The position numbers and the translations under genes are program-made. Shown here one piece after another: positions 10,631 through 22,441 of a DNA stretch of 64,000 nucleotides. Position 1 is the first letter of the stretch; each line of letters begins with the position of its first letter. Source of the stretch: Dillenia suffruticosa (lineage: Eukaryota > Streptophyta > Magnoliopsida > Dilleniales > Dilleniaceae); NCBI GenBank assembly GCA_033439265.1, contig JAVTVX010000015.1:20699947-20763946 (forward strand), given 5' to 3'. The notes beneath the pieces were generated by a model. It was not told where the DNA came from and made no database searches. It saw only the letters and a program-made list of their open reading frames with translations.

Positions 10631-11873
10631 CACTACTAGAAAAAAGACCTTTAGTGATGGAAAATTACTGACGGAAAAAATTCCGTCATTAATAATGACG
10701 AATTTCTAACAGAATATCATCTAACAAAATACCAAGCGATTTGCGATGAATTAGCAACAAAAATTAGTGACAGAAATATTTTCGTCACTAATCCTTATTT
10801 GTAGTGGTCAACAGTAAAAAAATAATTTTTTTTTTTAATTTTATAAACCTATCAGTGACGGATTACCGACGGAAAAATTAGCGACAGATTACCGATGGCA
10901 AAATTAGCAATGGATTACCGATGGATTACTGACAGATTTTTTTTTAATTTTTTTAAATTTTTAAATTTTTTAAAATTTTTAAAATTTTTTATTTTTCTTT
11001 AATAATTCTTTTTATTTTATTTTGTAGAAGAATAATATTATTTTAAATTTTTTATTATTTAATTTTAAACTCAAATAAAATTATTTTATTATTTTATAAT
11101 AAATAAATAATAATTTCATATTATTAAAAAATATGAGGTAAAAATAATTAGCAACGGATTACCGACAGTTTTTTTTTTTAATTTTTTAATTTTTTAACTT
11201 TTAATTTTTTTAAAAAAAAAATTTAATTTTTTTTAAATTTTTTTAATTTTTTTAAAATTTTTTAAATTTTTTTAAATTTTTTTAAATTTTTAAATTTTTA
11301 TTTAATAATTCTTTTAATTTTATTTTGTAATAAAATAATATTATTTTATTATTTTAAATTATTTTATTATTTTATTTTAAGCTAAAATAAAATTATTTAT
11401 TATTTTATAATAAATTATAATTTTTATTATTTTTTATTATTAAAAAATATGATGTAAAAATAATAAGTAAAAAAAAAAGAATAAGACAAGAAGCTTAACT
11501 TGGTCTAGTGGTGGAGGTGTCGTTATCATGTTCATTGTGCTCAGTTTCGAAACTTGGCAGAAGCATTTATGATAAATTAAGGAGTTGGGTCGATTGGGTG
11601 GGCTAGCGGTTGGCGAGTATTGAAGTAACAAATATGTTTTTTTTAAGAAATTAAAAATCAACGATGAATCCCAATCCGTCGCTAAATTTTTTCTCTTTTT
11701 TTCTTTTTTTTTTTTTTCTCTTTTTTATTAATGACGGAACTAAATCCGTTACTGATATTTAGCAAAGTAACTTTCAGCGACGGATAAAATCTATCGCTAA
11801 TACCTTTTAATGACGGAAAAAGGACTTTCAGCGACAGATTTTTCCGTCATTGAAAGTCTATTTTCTAATAGTG
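10631..11873. mobile_element. Non-autonomous CACTA (En/Spm) transposon
   Basis: Terminal inverted repeats begin CACTACTAGAAAA at the left and end TTTTCTAATAGTG at the right, as in plant CACTA elements. A 3-bp duplication TGG (10628-10630 and 11874-11876) flanks it. Subterminal blocks repeat GACGGA/TCCGTC and CGGATTACCGACGG, the usual transposase-binding repeats. The 1243-bp interior is AT-rich low-complexity sequence without a transposase, so mobility would need an enzyme in trans. It interrupts the B2 coding region. Confidence 0.92.
11490..11650 (+). other. Possible SINE / tRNA-like Pol III promoter inside CACTA
   Basis: Stands out from the AT-rich interior. TGGTCTAGTGG (11501-11511) fits a tRNA A box, and TTTCGAAAC (11545-11553) resembles a B box with one mismatch. 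The spacing between them, about 33 bp, is that of plant tRNA-derived SINEs. A T-run follows at about 11638. No cloverleaf could be folded, so it is not called as a tRNA. Confidence 0.3.
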
Positions 11874-14184
11874 TGGGAAACGAAACATTTGTGGTCATTA
11901 GAAAGATTTACACCTACAATCTGAAGGTGCGAAGTAGTCAAACTCTATATCTGCATGATGTACTTTATACTTTGGATATTCAATGGAATCTTATTTTTGT
12001 ACTTTATTTAGACCGCTTAGAATATGTTTTATTTTTTAGAAACTCATTTATTTCTATTTATTATGACAGTTTTTTAATTTATTAGGTTTTGTCCATGATG
12101 GACTATATGCACTGAAAGTCATTTCTTTTAATGGTAATTCTTGTTATTTTTCTATTGTCTTTACATTTGATTGTATTGATGATGATGTGATTATATAGTA
12201 TAGTAGACTTGAACATATAGAACAAGAGAGGATAAATCAATTAGTAGCAAGTGGTCTGTTAGCCCTGCTAACTAGAGTCGACTTGCCCATATATGAGTTT
12301 TGTCTAGCTAGCAAAACTACAAGAAAATTATTTGACAAGGCAATGAGAATTGGGACTCTATTGCAATTGGTCCACTTCAATATCCGTGGCCCTATGAACA
12401 TGAGAGCACGAAATAGAGTTGTGTATTTCATTACATTTATAAATAATTATACATATTTTGATTACGTTTATCTGATTTCGCACAAACTTAAGGCATTTAA
12501 ATGCTTTAAAAGATTTATTAACGGAGTTGAAAATTAGTTAGATTTGAAAGTAAAAACTCTTAGAATTGATTGGGGGCACAAGTATTTATTTAAACAATTT
12601 AAAGAACTCTATTTTGAGAAGAACATTACGAGACAACTAACTATTCCTATTACTTCTCAGCAGAATAGAGTAGCCGAGAGAAGGAATAAGACTTTGTTGG
12701 AGATAGTGAGATCTATAATGGCACAAGTCAATTTACCAATCTCCCATTGATGAGATGCATTACTGACTGTAGCCTATATCCTTAACTGTGTTTCATCAAA
12801 TCTATAGTCAGTGCCCCATATGAGTTTTGGACAAGGAGGTAGCCTGACCTTAAACACTTGACGTCATGGGAATGTGTCACATATGTTCATGATTCCTTGC
12901 ATCCATATGACAAGATAGACCCTCAAGGAAAGAAGTGCACTTTATAAGATAGTTAGAATACTTCAAGAGACATGTGTTCTTAGGTGAGCATACGGACGAC
13001 ACTGTCACTAAGATTGTCATGATGCAACATTTCTTGAGAATGATTTCCCTAAAAGAGGTGAAATCGATCGGGATTTTCCCTTTTTTATGATACTCAGAAT
13101 ACTTCAAGGGGCATATGTTCTTAGGTCAGGAGGATAAGGTATGTTGATTTCGGAAGTCAATATATAGCCTTAAGCAATCACCCAGGTAGTGGTACCTGAG
13201 ATTTTACGAAGAGGTGAATCTTGTGGTTTCGTGATGATCGAAGAGGATCATTGCATGTATCTAATATTTTCTTTTGGCTCCTTTGTGATCATGTCCTTAT
13301 ATTTGGGTGAGACTCGGTTCATACTCAAAGTTAGGATCCAGAGAGATCGTTTGAGATGGGTGTTAGTTTTTTCATAAGAGTCTTATATCAGAAAGATTCT
13401 TGGATGCTTCACGATGAGCAATTGCAATCCTATAGATATTCCCATCACTAAAGGTATAGGTCTTAGTCTTATATGTCCTAAAACTTAGGAATAAATAACA
13501 AAAATAAGTAAAATCCATTATGTCAACAAAGTAGGTAATTTGATGTATGCGATATTATATACACGATCAGATATTTGTTTTGCAATCAGTCTGGTATATA
13601 GGTATCAATCGAATCCTTGAAGGGGTCACTAGAGAGCAGTGAAAAGATTTTTGAGATATCTCAAGAGAACTGTACACCTCTCCTTATGTTACGGAGGAGA
13701 TAATTTGTGTCTTGTTGGGTATTCAGACATTGACTAGGGTGGTAATCTGGATGGACGTAAATCGATATCAGATTTTGTTATCTTGCTCAATAACGGTACC
13801 ATATCATGGAGCAATAAGAAGTAAATCTGTATATCTTTATCTACGATAAAGACTGAGTTTGTGGCATACTCAGTGACAGTTCAGGAGAGTGTTTGACTAT
13901 GAAAATTTTTGGATGACTTAGTGGTTATGGTAGATAGTAGAAGACCAGTGATGATTTACTGTAATGATCAAGTCATTGTTGTCTACATCCAAGACCTTAA
14001 GTATCACAACCGGGCTAAACACATTGATACCGGATACCATTTTGTGAGAGACGCTATCGAAAAGGGTGAAGTAATGATTATGTATATTTTCACACATATC
14101 TTAGTGGCTGACCCTTTTACCAAACTCATTATGAGAGATTCTTTGATAGAACAAAGGAAATCATTGAGTTTACATGTATTTTGA
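11874..14184 (+). pseudogene. B2 integrase-RT-RNase H remnant
   Basis: Continuation of B2 after the CACTA insertion. Integrase: YEFCLASKTTRK (12283 on), VHFNIRGPMNMRARN (the first catalytic Asp is now Asn), TLRIDWGHKYLF and SQQNRVAERRNKTLLE with the Glu kept (12544-12750). RT is reduced to scraps near 12960-13380 (EEDHCMYLI). RNase H is better kept: LKRTVHLSLCYGG near 13660-13700 and YCNDQVIVVYIQDLKYHNRAKHID with VADPFTKL (13909-14184). Stops and frame changes occur throughout, so this is a dead copy. It helps define the family B consensus and the original order of domains. Confidence 0.8.
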
Positions 14185-14197
14185 CATTTCTCATTAA

Positions 14198-14565
14198 CTA
14201 TGATGGTATTTTGATACTTATTGTTATATATGATGTGCATGTATTATTCTGTTATTTATTTATTGTATTTATTTGTTGTCATATAATCTGTAATGTGATG
14301 TGATAAAAGATATATCAAGTAAGTAATGTCAACTCTATCATACGAGTAACCACCTTCAGTTTTAAGAAAGTACATATGTACTATGATGATATTTTGATAC
14401 TTACTGTTATATATGATGTGCATGTATTATTCAGTTATTTATTTATTGTACTTATTTGTTCTCATATATTCTGTGATGTGATATGATGTGATAAAAGATA
14501 TGTTAGGTAGGTAATGTTGACTTTTTCATATGAGTAACCACTTCCAGTTCTGAGTAAGTAGAGAT
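14198..14565 (+). repeat. 182-bp tandem duplication in B2 3' noncoding region
   Basis: The block starting ACTATGATGGTATTTTGATA at 14198 repeats from 14380 with about 90% identity, ending near 14565 at CACTTCCAGTT. B1 and B3 have a single copy of this segment, so the duplication is specific to B2. Confidence 0.8.
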
Positions 14566-15462
14566 GACAGAGTTTCTAGTCATAAGAGGTTTTGAAAGTG
14601 GCTTTGCTAGAATATAAATCACTTTGATAGGTGCTCAAAATGAGGTCATATGCGATATAACCAATACATACATACCTACATCTATGTTGCCTATTAGTAT
14701 CCAGATTTGAGATTTTAAATATCACCTGCAGCCAGTGATATTATCTCTGAGGTACTCTTTTTGAAATCTCAGGGAAAAGTCTTATGTAGAGACTAAATCC
14801 TATACTTGCACAGTGTTAGAAAAATTTAATATATACCCTTTTGAGAGATGAAAATAATACTATGACACGTATTTCATACCACGTATGATAAATCAACTAT
14901 GGGATAGTGTGAACTATTATATGAGATGATTTTATCCTGATTACTATGCCCACCGTGTGAGACCCGAGGCCCATTAGATGGGCCCAATGGTATCCTTATT
15001 ACTTTTGGCTATTTCTTAAAATCTTGGTTCAGTATATACTACTTTAGTTTACTTACTAATTGGTTTGGAAGATAATGAGGTATACGGGGCAGAGTTTATA
15101 AAAGCAACTAAATTGAGATGGATAGTTTCTAGTAGGGAAAAGGAAGGCTAATTGACATTATATTGTTGTGTTGTATTTACTGATCAATCTGTTATGCTTA
15201 TCCACATTGGGATTAAAATATAATAGTGAATACATAGTTAACCAATGATTTGGGATCACTTTTAGTGAGGAAAGTCCCTCAATGGATGTAATGGTGGCTC
15301 CTCAATCATCTTAACAAGTGTATCAAGAAATTTTTGCTTGTAAGTGTAATTGCCGATCGCATGATAGCCAATCCTGTATGAAAGTCAGTAGGGCGATGTG
15401 AAAGATCTTATAAGTTTTGATCTTGTGATGGAGGTAAAATACTTTCATGTGTAAGTGAGAGA
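14566..15462 (+). other. B2 3' noncoding region
   Basis: Matches the reverse complement of B1 1467-1960 (for example GTGTGAGACCCGAG at about 14955). No ORF; it leads up to the 3' LTR. Confidence 0.6.
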
Positions 15463-15942
15463 TATTGGTAAAATTTGCCCATGAGGGGCTTTTACCACAT
15501 ATAAATTTAATTCAAATTAAATTTTAAATTTGGGATAATGGGATAACTCCCATTACCCTTAACTTCCACTCCCTAATAATCTCTCAAAAAAGCACTCAAT
15601 TTGGGATTAACTTCTTGAACTTGAGTAAGAGAAGTTAAAGAGACAATTGAACATTGGGCAATTGATGATTGCCAAGTAATCTATAGAGAGATCGATGAAA
15701 AACACATTTGAGAAAACGAAAATTTTAAGTAGAAAATTTTTTCGTCATTGGATTCACCAAATTTTGGGTTCAGGTGTCATAGTATTGTGGTGGTAGATCA
15801 ATTTCATGATCCCCATCCTGGCCAAACGTTTTGATTGAGAGACTTTACAGTTCAAATTTTTGGAAACCTATACATCAAAATATTTATTGCAAAATTCCAA
15901 TCTATTTATTTTTGTGAATTCCACGCTTCCGCAAATCTAACA
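15463..15942 (+). repeat. B2 3' LTR
   Basis: Aligns with the B3 5' LTR from TATTGGTAAAATTTGCCC to CTAACA, including the shared GGGATAATGGGATAACTCCCATTA region. Start estimated by that alignment. Confidence 0.7.
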
Positions 15943-17677
15943 GTCATTAATAGTAATGATATATAAAACTTGAAAACCATTGTACGTTTGACCTAATAAG
16001 TAGAGTATTAATTTCTTAATCAAATTTTAGTTTTGAAATTTGAGAATGGAAAAAAAAAAGTTGGGAGAGCTTCTCCCTAAATTGGGTCAGATAATGCTCC
16101 AACCAAATTAATTGGAGTATGCTTTCGAATACCAATTGATTATAACAAAAAAAAATAAAACTGGGAAGTTGGAGTATGACTGTATATCATATACCACTTC
16201 TCATGATTCTAAATATATATTAACATCTTTGTGAGACATCTAAAATGTAATTTTAATTATCTATTTATTTATTTTGAAGTTTCGTCTCAAAATCGCTAAA
16301 ATCGAAAATTTTATCGGAAAGCCAAAAATCTTCTCGGCAAGCGCCGACAAGGCCTAAAGAAGTCAAAAATGGCTAAGGAAAGGCATACACACTTAAATAA
16401 AGATATTTAAAAGAAATTTCATATTTTTAAGAAATTTGAACAAAATTTCATAGGGACCAAAAATACAAATTGTTAAATGTTAGGGGTCTAAATCAATTAA
16501 GGAAAGTTGAGGGATTTGGTTGCAAACCACTCAAGGATGGACAATTAGAACCAAATGATTGATCAATATGGCAGTTTGGTTAGTGGCCACATGTGATGAT
16601 TCCACATTCAAGAAAACTCATTGGAAGTGAATTTATGCAAAAAATCTCATTGAATGGAAATTTTTGCTTGAAAGACTATTGGGATAGCTTGTACAATCCT
16701 CCCCATTGACATGGACATCCAACAAGAGTCCTAATGGAGTGCATGGAGTTTGCTTGAATCAACAATTGCATAGTTTAAGTGTTATGACAAGTAGATAGTT
16801 GAGATAATGCATGAGATAATCCAATGTCAAGATACTTTGCTAGGCTTATAAAGAAACTTGTTTTGAAAAATTGGTTCACTTTTTTCTTCATTCCTCCTCC
16901 CTTGGATGAAAATATGAAGACTCCCTCTCTAAAATTAAGTTCAACTATGAAGCCAAAGAGATAAGAGCATTGTTGGAAATTTTGGAAACTTAGATTTTGA
17001 AAATTTTTTAAAGTATGGAATTTGAGATTTTACGTTAAAGAAAAACATTTCGTAATCCTATGATAAGATATTATCAAAATAATTGATAAATTATATATTG
17101 TTTAACCTAGGCATAGGGTTACGTTTTTGTACGAGGGGTGACTCGTTCGAGAAACGATGACAGTTAGGGAGAGTGGCATACCCTCCTCAGTCAAGATGAG
17201 TGGAACAAACTATTTCCAACTTTAAAAGAAAAATAGTTTGATCATGATTTTTATAAATAAATTTTGGAATGTAATTTAGAAATATTTTAGTGTTTGTGGC
17301 ATATTTTAAAATGTTGATTTTGAGAAAAATTTGCATCTTATATTACAACTTGATAGTACCATGATTTTTTTTACGAGTAAAGACTTATGAATGATGACAT
17401 ATGATGTGTATAATTATGAGATGGTGCATAGTGGTTATAGTGCACTTCCTACCACGGTATTGAGCGTTGACCTGATGTGGTGACATGATGGGGTAACACG
17501 AGAATAGGGGTCTCAGCCCCCTGACTCTCGCTAACGGATCCAATAGACGGGCACCCGTGAGGACCATGTCATTAAAAGAAAAGTATATGTGTTCATTTTT
17601 ATGATATTGTGGTAATTCCTTAGTGGATTTTACATTACTTAGGCCAAACTATGGGTAGAATGTGTTTTATTACCGAT

Positions 17678-18444
17678 TGATGTGATTATCAAGACTGTAA
17701 GAAATTTACAACATTCAACTCAAATTCCAGTTGGGCCAATAACAAAAGTTCGAGTTAAAAGGTCCAAAAAAGTACTGAATAAATTAATTCAGAGGGTTTT
17801 ACAATAAGAAATTGGAGCCCAAATGAATGAACAACCAAAATGGGCCTCAATTATGCTCATACAAGTCCAGTTGGAAGAATAAAAGGTCCAAAATTATCCA
17901 AGACCAAGGGAGGACGAAAATAAAGAAAAATAGCAGCAAGACTTGGTCAAAGTAGTTTGATTTATTTAGTTTCCTAATTCTTATTTTTTTGTAACTTTTT
18001 GTTTCCTAATTCTTTATTGTTTAGAGAGTTACTAAATTTTTAGTTGTCAATTATGTTTTACCTTTAGGCTATAAATAGGTCATTATACATTGTGTAAAAG
18101 AATACTTTTGAGAGAATTAATAAAATTGTGAGGATTCTTCACACAAGTCTTGTTCTTTTGAGAACTTTGAACTTATTCAAGATATGAGTCTTGTTTAGTT
18201 CTTTGACTTATCAATCTAGGTTTCGAACCATCTAGATTGTGACGTCATTCATTCCATCTTTATACCAAAGTTCTTGATCTAGTGAGAAACGGGTTTAAGG
18301 TCATATACCTTAGGTTCTTCCTCCTTTAGGGCAAGGGTTGAGGTCTTTAATTCCACCGGTTCAAATAATTCGTTGGAACGATTTTTGGGCTAAATTAACT
18401 TGTTCGTGGGTTCTAGGGTTTTTATACCCAACGGGTTCACATCA
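17678..18444 (+). repeat. 5' LTR of the deletion derivative
   Basis: 767 bp, TGATGTGA...TCACATCA, with a GGCTATAAATAGG TATA region near 18068. Confidence 0.9.
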
Positions 18445-18799
18445 GTTGGTATCAGAGCCAATTTCGGGTTACCCTTCGAGTTGTTCATACTTGTCTATAA
18501 TTGTTCATATTTGTCTATAATTTTTCATAAAACAAAGACAGTTTCCAATTTTTTTTTTCTTTTCTTTTATTGTTTCTTCTTTATTTCTTATTTGTTCACC
18601 TTCTTTATTTTATTCCTTTATTCACTTTCTTATTCAATTCATTCCATATTTGTTTTTTTCTTAATTTGGAATTTTTCCAAATTTGCGACTTTCTTATTTC
18701 TCACTTATTTTTCTTCTTTATTTTTCTTGTTATTCTTTCTTTGAATTTCACAAGACAATTATTTGTAAGTTAAATTCAAAGAGTTGTTGATTCATTAAG

Positions 18800-19051
18800 A
18801 TGGTAAGAGACATGTTCGAGGGATTGAATTCATCGAGACTTTTTCCAAGCAAAATGCGGTTGCGGATGCATATTCACACAGGTGACGATTTGGGGACAAA
18901 TCGTTGTCAAGAAGGGGGGAATGATGTGATTATCAAGACTGCAAGAAATTTACAACATTCAACTCAAATTCCAGTTGGGCCAGTAACAAAAGTTCGAGTT
19001 AAAAGGTCCAAAAAAATACTGAATAAATTAATTCAGAGGGTTTTACAATAA
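18800..19051 (+). pseudogene. Residual mini-ORF joining gag start to pol end
   Basis: An 83-codon frame starting MVRDMFEGLNSS. Its middle, GDDLGTNRCQEGGNDV (about 18886-18930), resembles the C-terminal end of Ty3/gypsy polyproteins, which often read DLRTNPFQEGGND just before the 3' LTR. The frame then enters the LTR and stops at 19051. I read this as the two ends of a lost gag-pol joined by a large internal deletion; the start may be the original gag ATG. A T-rich stretch (18550-18760) lies upstream. A function for the short peptide is unlikely. Confidence 0.4.
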
Positions 19052-19688
19052 GAAATTGGAGCCCAAATGAATGAACAACCAAAATGGGTCTCAATTATGC
19101 TCATACAAGTCCAGTTGGAAGAATAAAAGGCCCAAAATTATCCAAGACCAAGGGAGGACGAAAATAAAGAAAAATAGCAGCAAGACTTGGTCAAAGTAGT
19201 TTGATTTATTTAGTTTCCTAATTCTTATTTTTTTGTAACTTTTTGTTTCCTAATTCTTTATTGTTTAGAGAGTTACTAAATTTTTAGTTGCCAATTATGT
19301 TTTACCTTTAGGCTATAAATAGGTCATTATACACTGTGTAAAAGAATACTTTTGAGAGAATTAATAAAATTGTGAGGATTCTTCACACAAGTCTTGTTCT
19401 TTTGAGAACTTTGAAATTATTCAAGATATGAGTCTTGTTTAGTTCTTTGACTTATCAATCTAGGTTTCGAACCATCTAGATTGTGGCGTCATTCATTCCA
19501 TCTTTATACCAAAGTTCTTGATCTAGTGAGAAACGGGTCTAAGGTCATATACCTTAGGTTCTTCCTCCTTTAGGGCAAGGGTTGAAGTCTTTAATTCCAC
19601 CGGTTCAAATAATTCGTTGGAACGATTTTTGGGCTAAATTAACTTGTTCGTGGGTTCTAGGGTTTTTATACCCAACGGGTTCACATCA
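18922..19688 (+). repeat. 3' LTR of the deletion derivative
   Basis: 767 bp, same ends as the 5' copy, and flanked on the right by the CCGAT duplication. Confidence 0.9.
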
Positions 19689-20255
19689 CCGATTGATACC
19701 TCATGATATATGATTATGATAAGAAAGTATATTAATTTTGAATTACACGATATGTTGCAAATGAATATAAATTTGAAAACAATGATTTGACTTACCACTT
19801 TCACAAATTCATTTATTGTCATTATATAGTCATTATACCTCACTCACTGAGTATGTGGATTATACTCATCCGCTTATATTTAAAAAATTTTTCAGCATAT
19901 AATAATACACTTGATTTACTTTGAGGTAATATTCCACAAGTTTTACTGAGAGACGCTATCGGGTAAGTATTCATACCCATCCTTATTTACAATTGAACCG
20001 CGCAAATAAATATTATATGTAAATCGGAAGCAAATGTTTTAAAGAAATTTCTTAAAAATATTTTTTTTCAAATCTTTCGTTGTATGATTTAACTTAGGAT
20101 GTCAAAATAGGGTCATAATATTAGCCTTGCGTCACCTCGGCGTGCGAGTAGGACATACCCATACCTCGAGGAGTCGCGACAGTCTGTTTGCATGTTCTAC
20201 CTATGGGTCAGGGCATAACAGATTTGGATAAATTGTAATATCGATTTTCGGTGAT

Positions 20256-22304
20256 TGTATATTATGTCTCATTTCTCATGATTCTAAATATATATTAACA
20301 TCCTTTTGAGACATCTAAAATGTAATTTTAATTATCTGTTTATTTATTTTGAAGTTTCGTCTCAAAATCGTTAAAACCGAAAATTTTATCAGAAAGCTGA
20401 AAATCTTCTTGGCAAGCGCCGACAAGGCCTAAAGAAGTCAAAAATTGTTAAAAAAAAGGCGTACACACTTAAATAAAGATATTTAAAAGAAATTTCATAT
20501 TTTTAAGAAATTTTGAATAAAATTTCATGGGGACTAAAAATGCAAATTGTTAAAAATTAGGGGTCTAAATGCAATTTTGAAAAGTTGAGGGACTTAGTTG
20601 CAAATCACTCAAGGATGGGCAATTAAAACCAGATGATTGTTCAAGAGGGCAGCAAGTTTGGTTAGTGGCCACATGTGATGATTCCACATTCAAAAAAGCT
20701 GAGAATTTATGCATGAAAGCACATTGAATGTAAATTTTTGCTTGAAAGACTATTGAGATAATTTGTACAATTCTTCCCATTGACATAGACATCCAACAAA
20801 ACTCCTAATGGAGTGCATCAAGTTTGCTTGAATCAACAATTGCATGGTTTAAGTGATAGGACAAGTGGATGGTTGAGATAATACATGGGATGATCCAATG
20901 GTCAAGAATATTTTGCTAGGTTAATAAAGAAACTTATTTTGAGAAATTGGTTCATTTTTTTCTTTATTTCTCCTCCCTTGGATGAAAATATGAAGACTTC
21001 CTCTTTAAAATTAAGTTTAACTATGAATCCAAAGAGGTAAGAGTATTGTTGAAACTTTTGGAAACTTAGATTTTGAAATTTTTCTAAAATATGGAATTTG
21101 AGATTTTATCTTAAAGAAAAACATTTTGTAGTCCTATGATATGATATTATCAAAATAATTGATAAATTATATATTGTTTAATCTAGGCATAGGGTTACGT
21201 TTTTGTATAAGGGGTGACTCGTTTGAGAAACGAGGACAGTTAGGGGGAGTTGGGTACCCTCCCCAGTCGAGATGACTGAGGCAAATTATTTTCGACTTTA
21301 AATGAAAATAGTTAGATCATGATTTTTATAGATAAATTTTGAAATGTGATTTAGAAATACTTTAGTGTTTGTGGTATGTCTTGAAATGATAATTCTGAGA
21401 AAAATTTGCATCTTGATGTTACAACTTGATAGTACCATAATTTTCCTTACGAGTAAAGATTTATGAATGATAATATATGGCATGTGTATGATTATGGGAT
21501 AATGTATAGTGGCTATAGTGCACTCCTTACCACGGTATTAAGCGTTTACCCGATGAGATGACGTGGTGGGGTAATACGAGAGTACGGGTTTGAGCCCATG
21601 ACTCTAGCTAACGGATCCAATAGATGAGCACCCGTGAGAACCGTGTCAACACCAAGGGAAGGGGGTTAAAAGAAAAGTATATGTGTTCATTTTTATAATA
21701 TTGTGGTGACCTCTTTGTGGATTTTACCTTAATTAGGTCAAACTATGGGTAAAATGTGTTTTATTACCGATTGATACCCCATGATATATGATTATAAAAA
21801 TAATGTATAATATTTTGAATTACACGATATGTTGCAAATGAATATAAATTTGAAAACGATGATTTGACTTGCTACTCTCATAAATTCATTTATTCTCATT
21901 ATATGGTCATTGCATCTCACTCACTGATTATGTGGATTATAGTTCATCCCTCATATTTAAAAAATTTTTCAGCGTATACTGCACTTAACTTATTTTGAGA
22001 TACTGTTCCAAGAGTTTTACTGAGAGACACTATCGGATAAGTATTCATACACATCATTATTTACGATTGGACCGTGCATATAAATATTATATATAAATCG
22101 GAAACAAATGTTTTAAAAAATTTTCTTAAAAGTATTTTTTTCAAATCTTCCGCTATATGATTTAACTTAGAATATCGAGTAGGGTCATGATATTAGTTAT
22201 GATACTAGCCTTACGTCACCTCGGTGTACGAGTAGGGCATACTCGTGCCTCGAGAAGTTGCAATGGTCTGTTCGCGTGTTTGACCTACGGGTCGGGGCGT
22301 GGCA
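20256..22304 (+). repeat. Gypsy-type LTR copy 2
   Basis: Uninterrupted copy of the ~2-kb LTR. No ORF of interest inside it. Confidence 0.65.
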
Positions 22305-22441
22305 TGATCACCATTGTGACTATGCTATTTGTTCAAGAGACTTTGTAGTTTCGATTTTTGATGAGCTACACATTAAGGTACAATCCCTAAAATTCTAACC
22401 TATTTAATTTTTTTCCCATGCTTCATAGAATAAATCAAACA
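22305..22441 (+). repeat. Family B LTR 3' fragment
   Basis: Matches the last ~135 bp of B LTRs (TGATCACCAT ... CCCATGCTTC ... AAATCAAACA). It lacks a PBS and an internal region, so it is an isolated fragment. Confidence 0.6.

Larger units (their letters stand above)
8224..15942 (+). mobile_element. Ty1/copia element B2, decayed, with CACTA insertion
   Basis: Plus-strand element with 5' LTR 8224-8571, PBS at 8573, leader to 9611, gag-protease remnant, CACTA insertion (10631-11873), integrase, RT and RNase H remnants to 14184, a 1.3-kb 3' noncoding part and 3' LTR 15463-15942. The two LTRs clearly match over their last ~250 bp but differ at many positions and in length (348 and 480 bp), so this is an old insertion. 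No clear TSD. Confidence 0.8.
17678..19688 (+). mobile_element. Non-autonomous LTR retrotransposon (gypsy deletion derivative)
   Basis: Two LTRs of 767 bp (17678-18444 and 18922-19688) enclose only 477 bp. The LTRs start TGATGTGA and end TCACATCA, perfect inverted ends. The TSD is CCGAT (17673-17677 and 19689-19693); the empty site survives in gypsy LTR copy 2 near 21770. The PBS TGGTATCAGAGCCA is at 18447-18460 and a purine tract AAGAAGGGGGGA sits at 18910-18921. By eye the LTRs differ at about 11 positions. With no enzymes encoded it depended on a related full element. Confidence 0.92.
16181..20220 (+). repeat. Gypsy-type LTR copy 1 (interrupted)
   Basis: Left copy of the ~2-kb LTR, split at 17677/19689 by the nested deletion derivative. 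Its pieces match copy 2 block by block (for example 16320-16470 with 20390-20530). Confidence 0.65.
16181..22304 (+). mobile_element. Gypsy-type LTR pair with 35-bp internal remnant
   Basis: Two direct repeats, 16181-20220 (about 2024 bp of its own plus a nested 2011-bp element) and 20256-22304 (2049 bp), run in parallel from TGTATAT...TTCTCATGATTCTAAATA to a GC-rich end (GGGTCAGGGCATAACA and GGGTCGGGGCGTGGCA). Only 35 bp lie between them, starting GATTTGGATAAATT, which looks like a worn PBS. The ends resemble plant Ty3/gypsy LTRs. No coding part remains and no TSD is clear. Confidence 0.65.

Noticed and set aside
11501..11553. tRNA gene
   Set aside because: Box-like motifs are present but no acceptor stem or cloverleaf could be seen.
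18400..18773. Phe/Leu-rich ORFs that look like membrane proteins
   Set aside because: They translate a T-rich tract of the deletion derivative; low-complexity DNA, no plausible start context.
22305..22441. TSD for the gypsy LTR pair
   Set aside because: The flanking 5-mers ATGAC (16176-16180) and TGATC (22305-22309) do not match; the right flank is a B LTR fragment not continued on the left.
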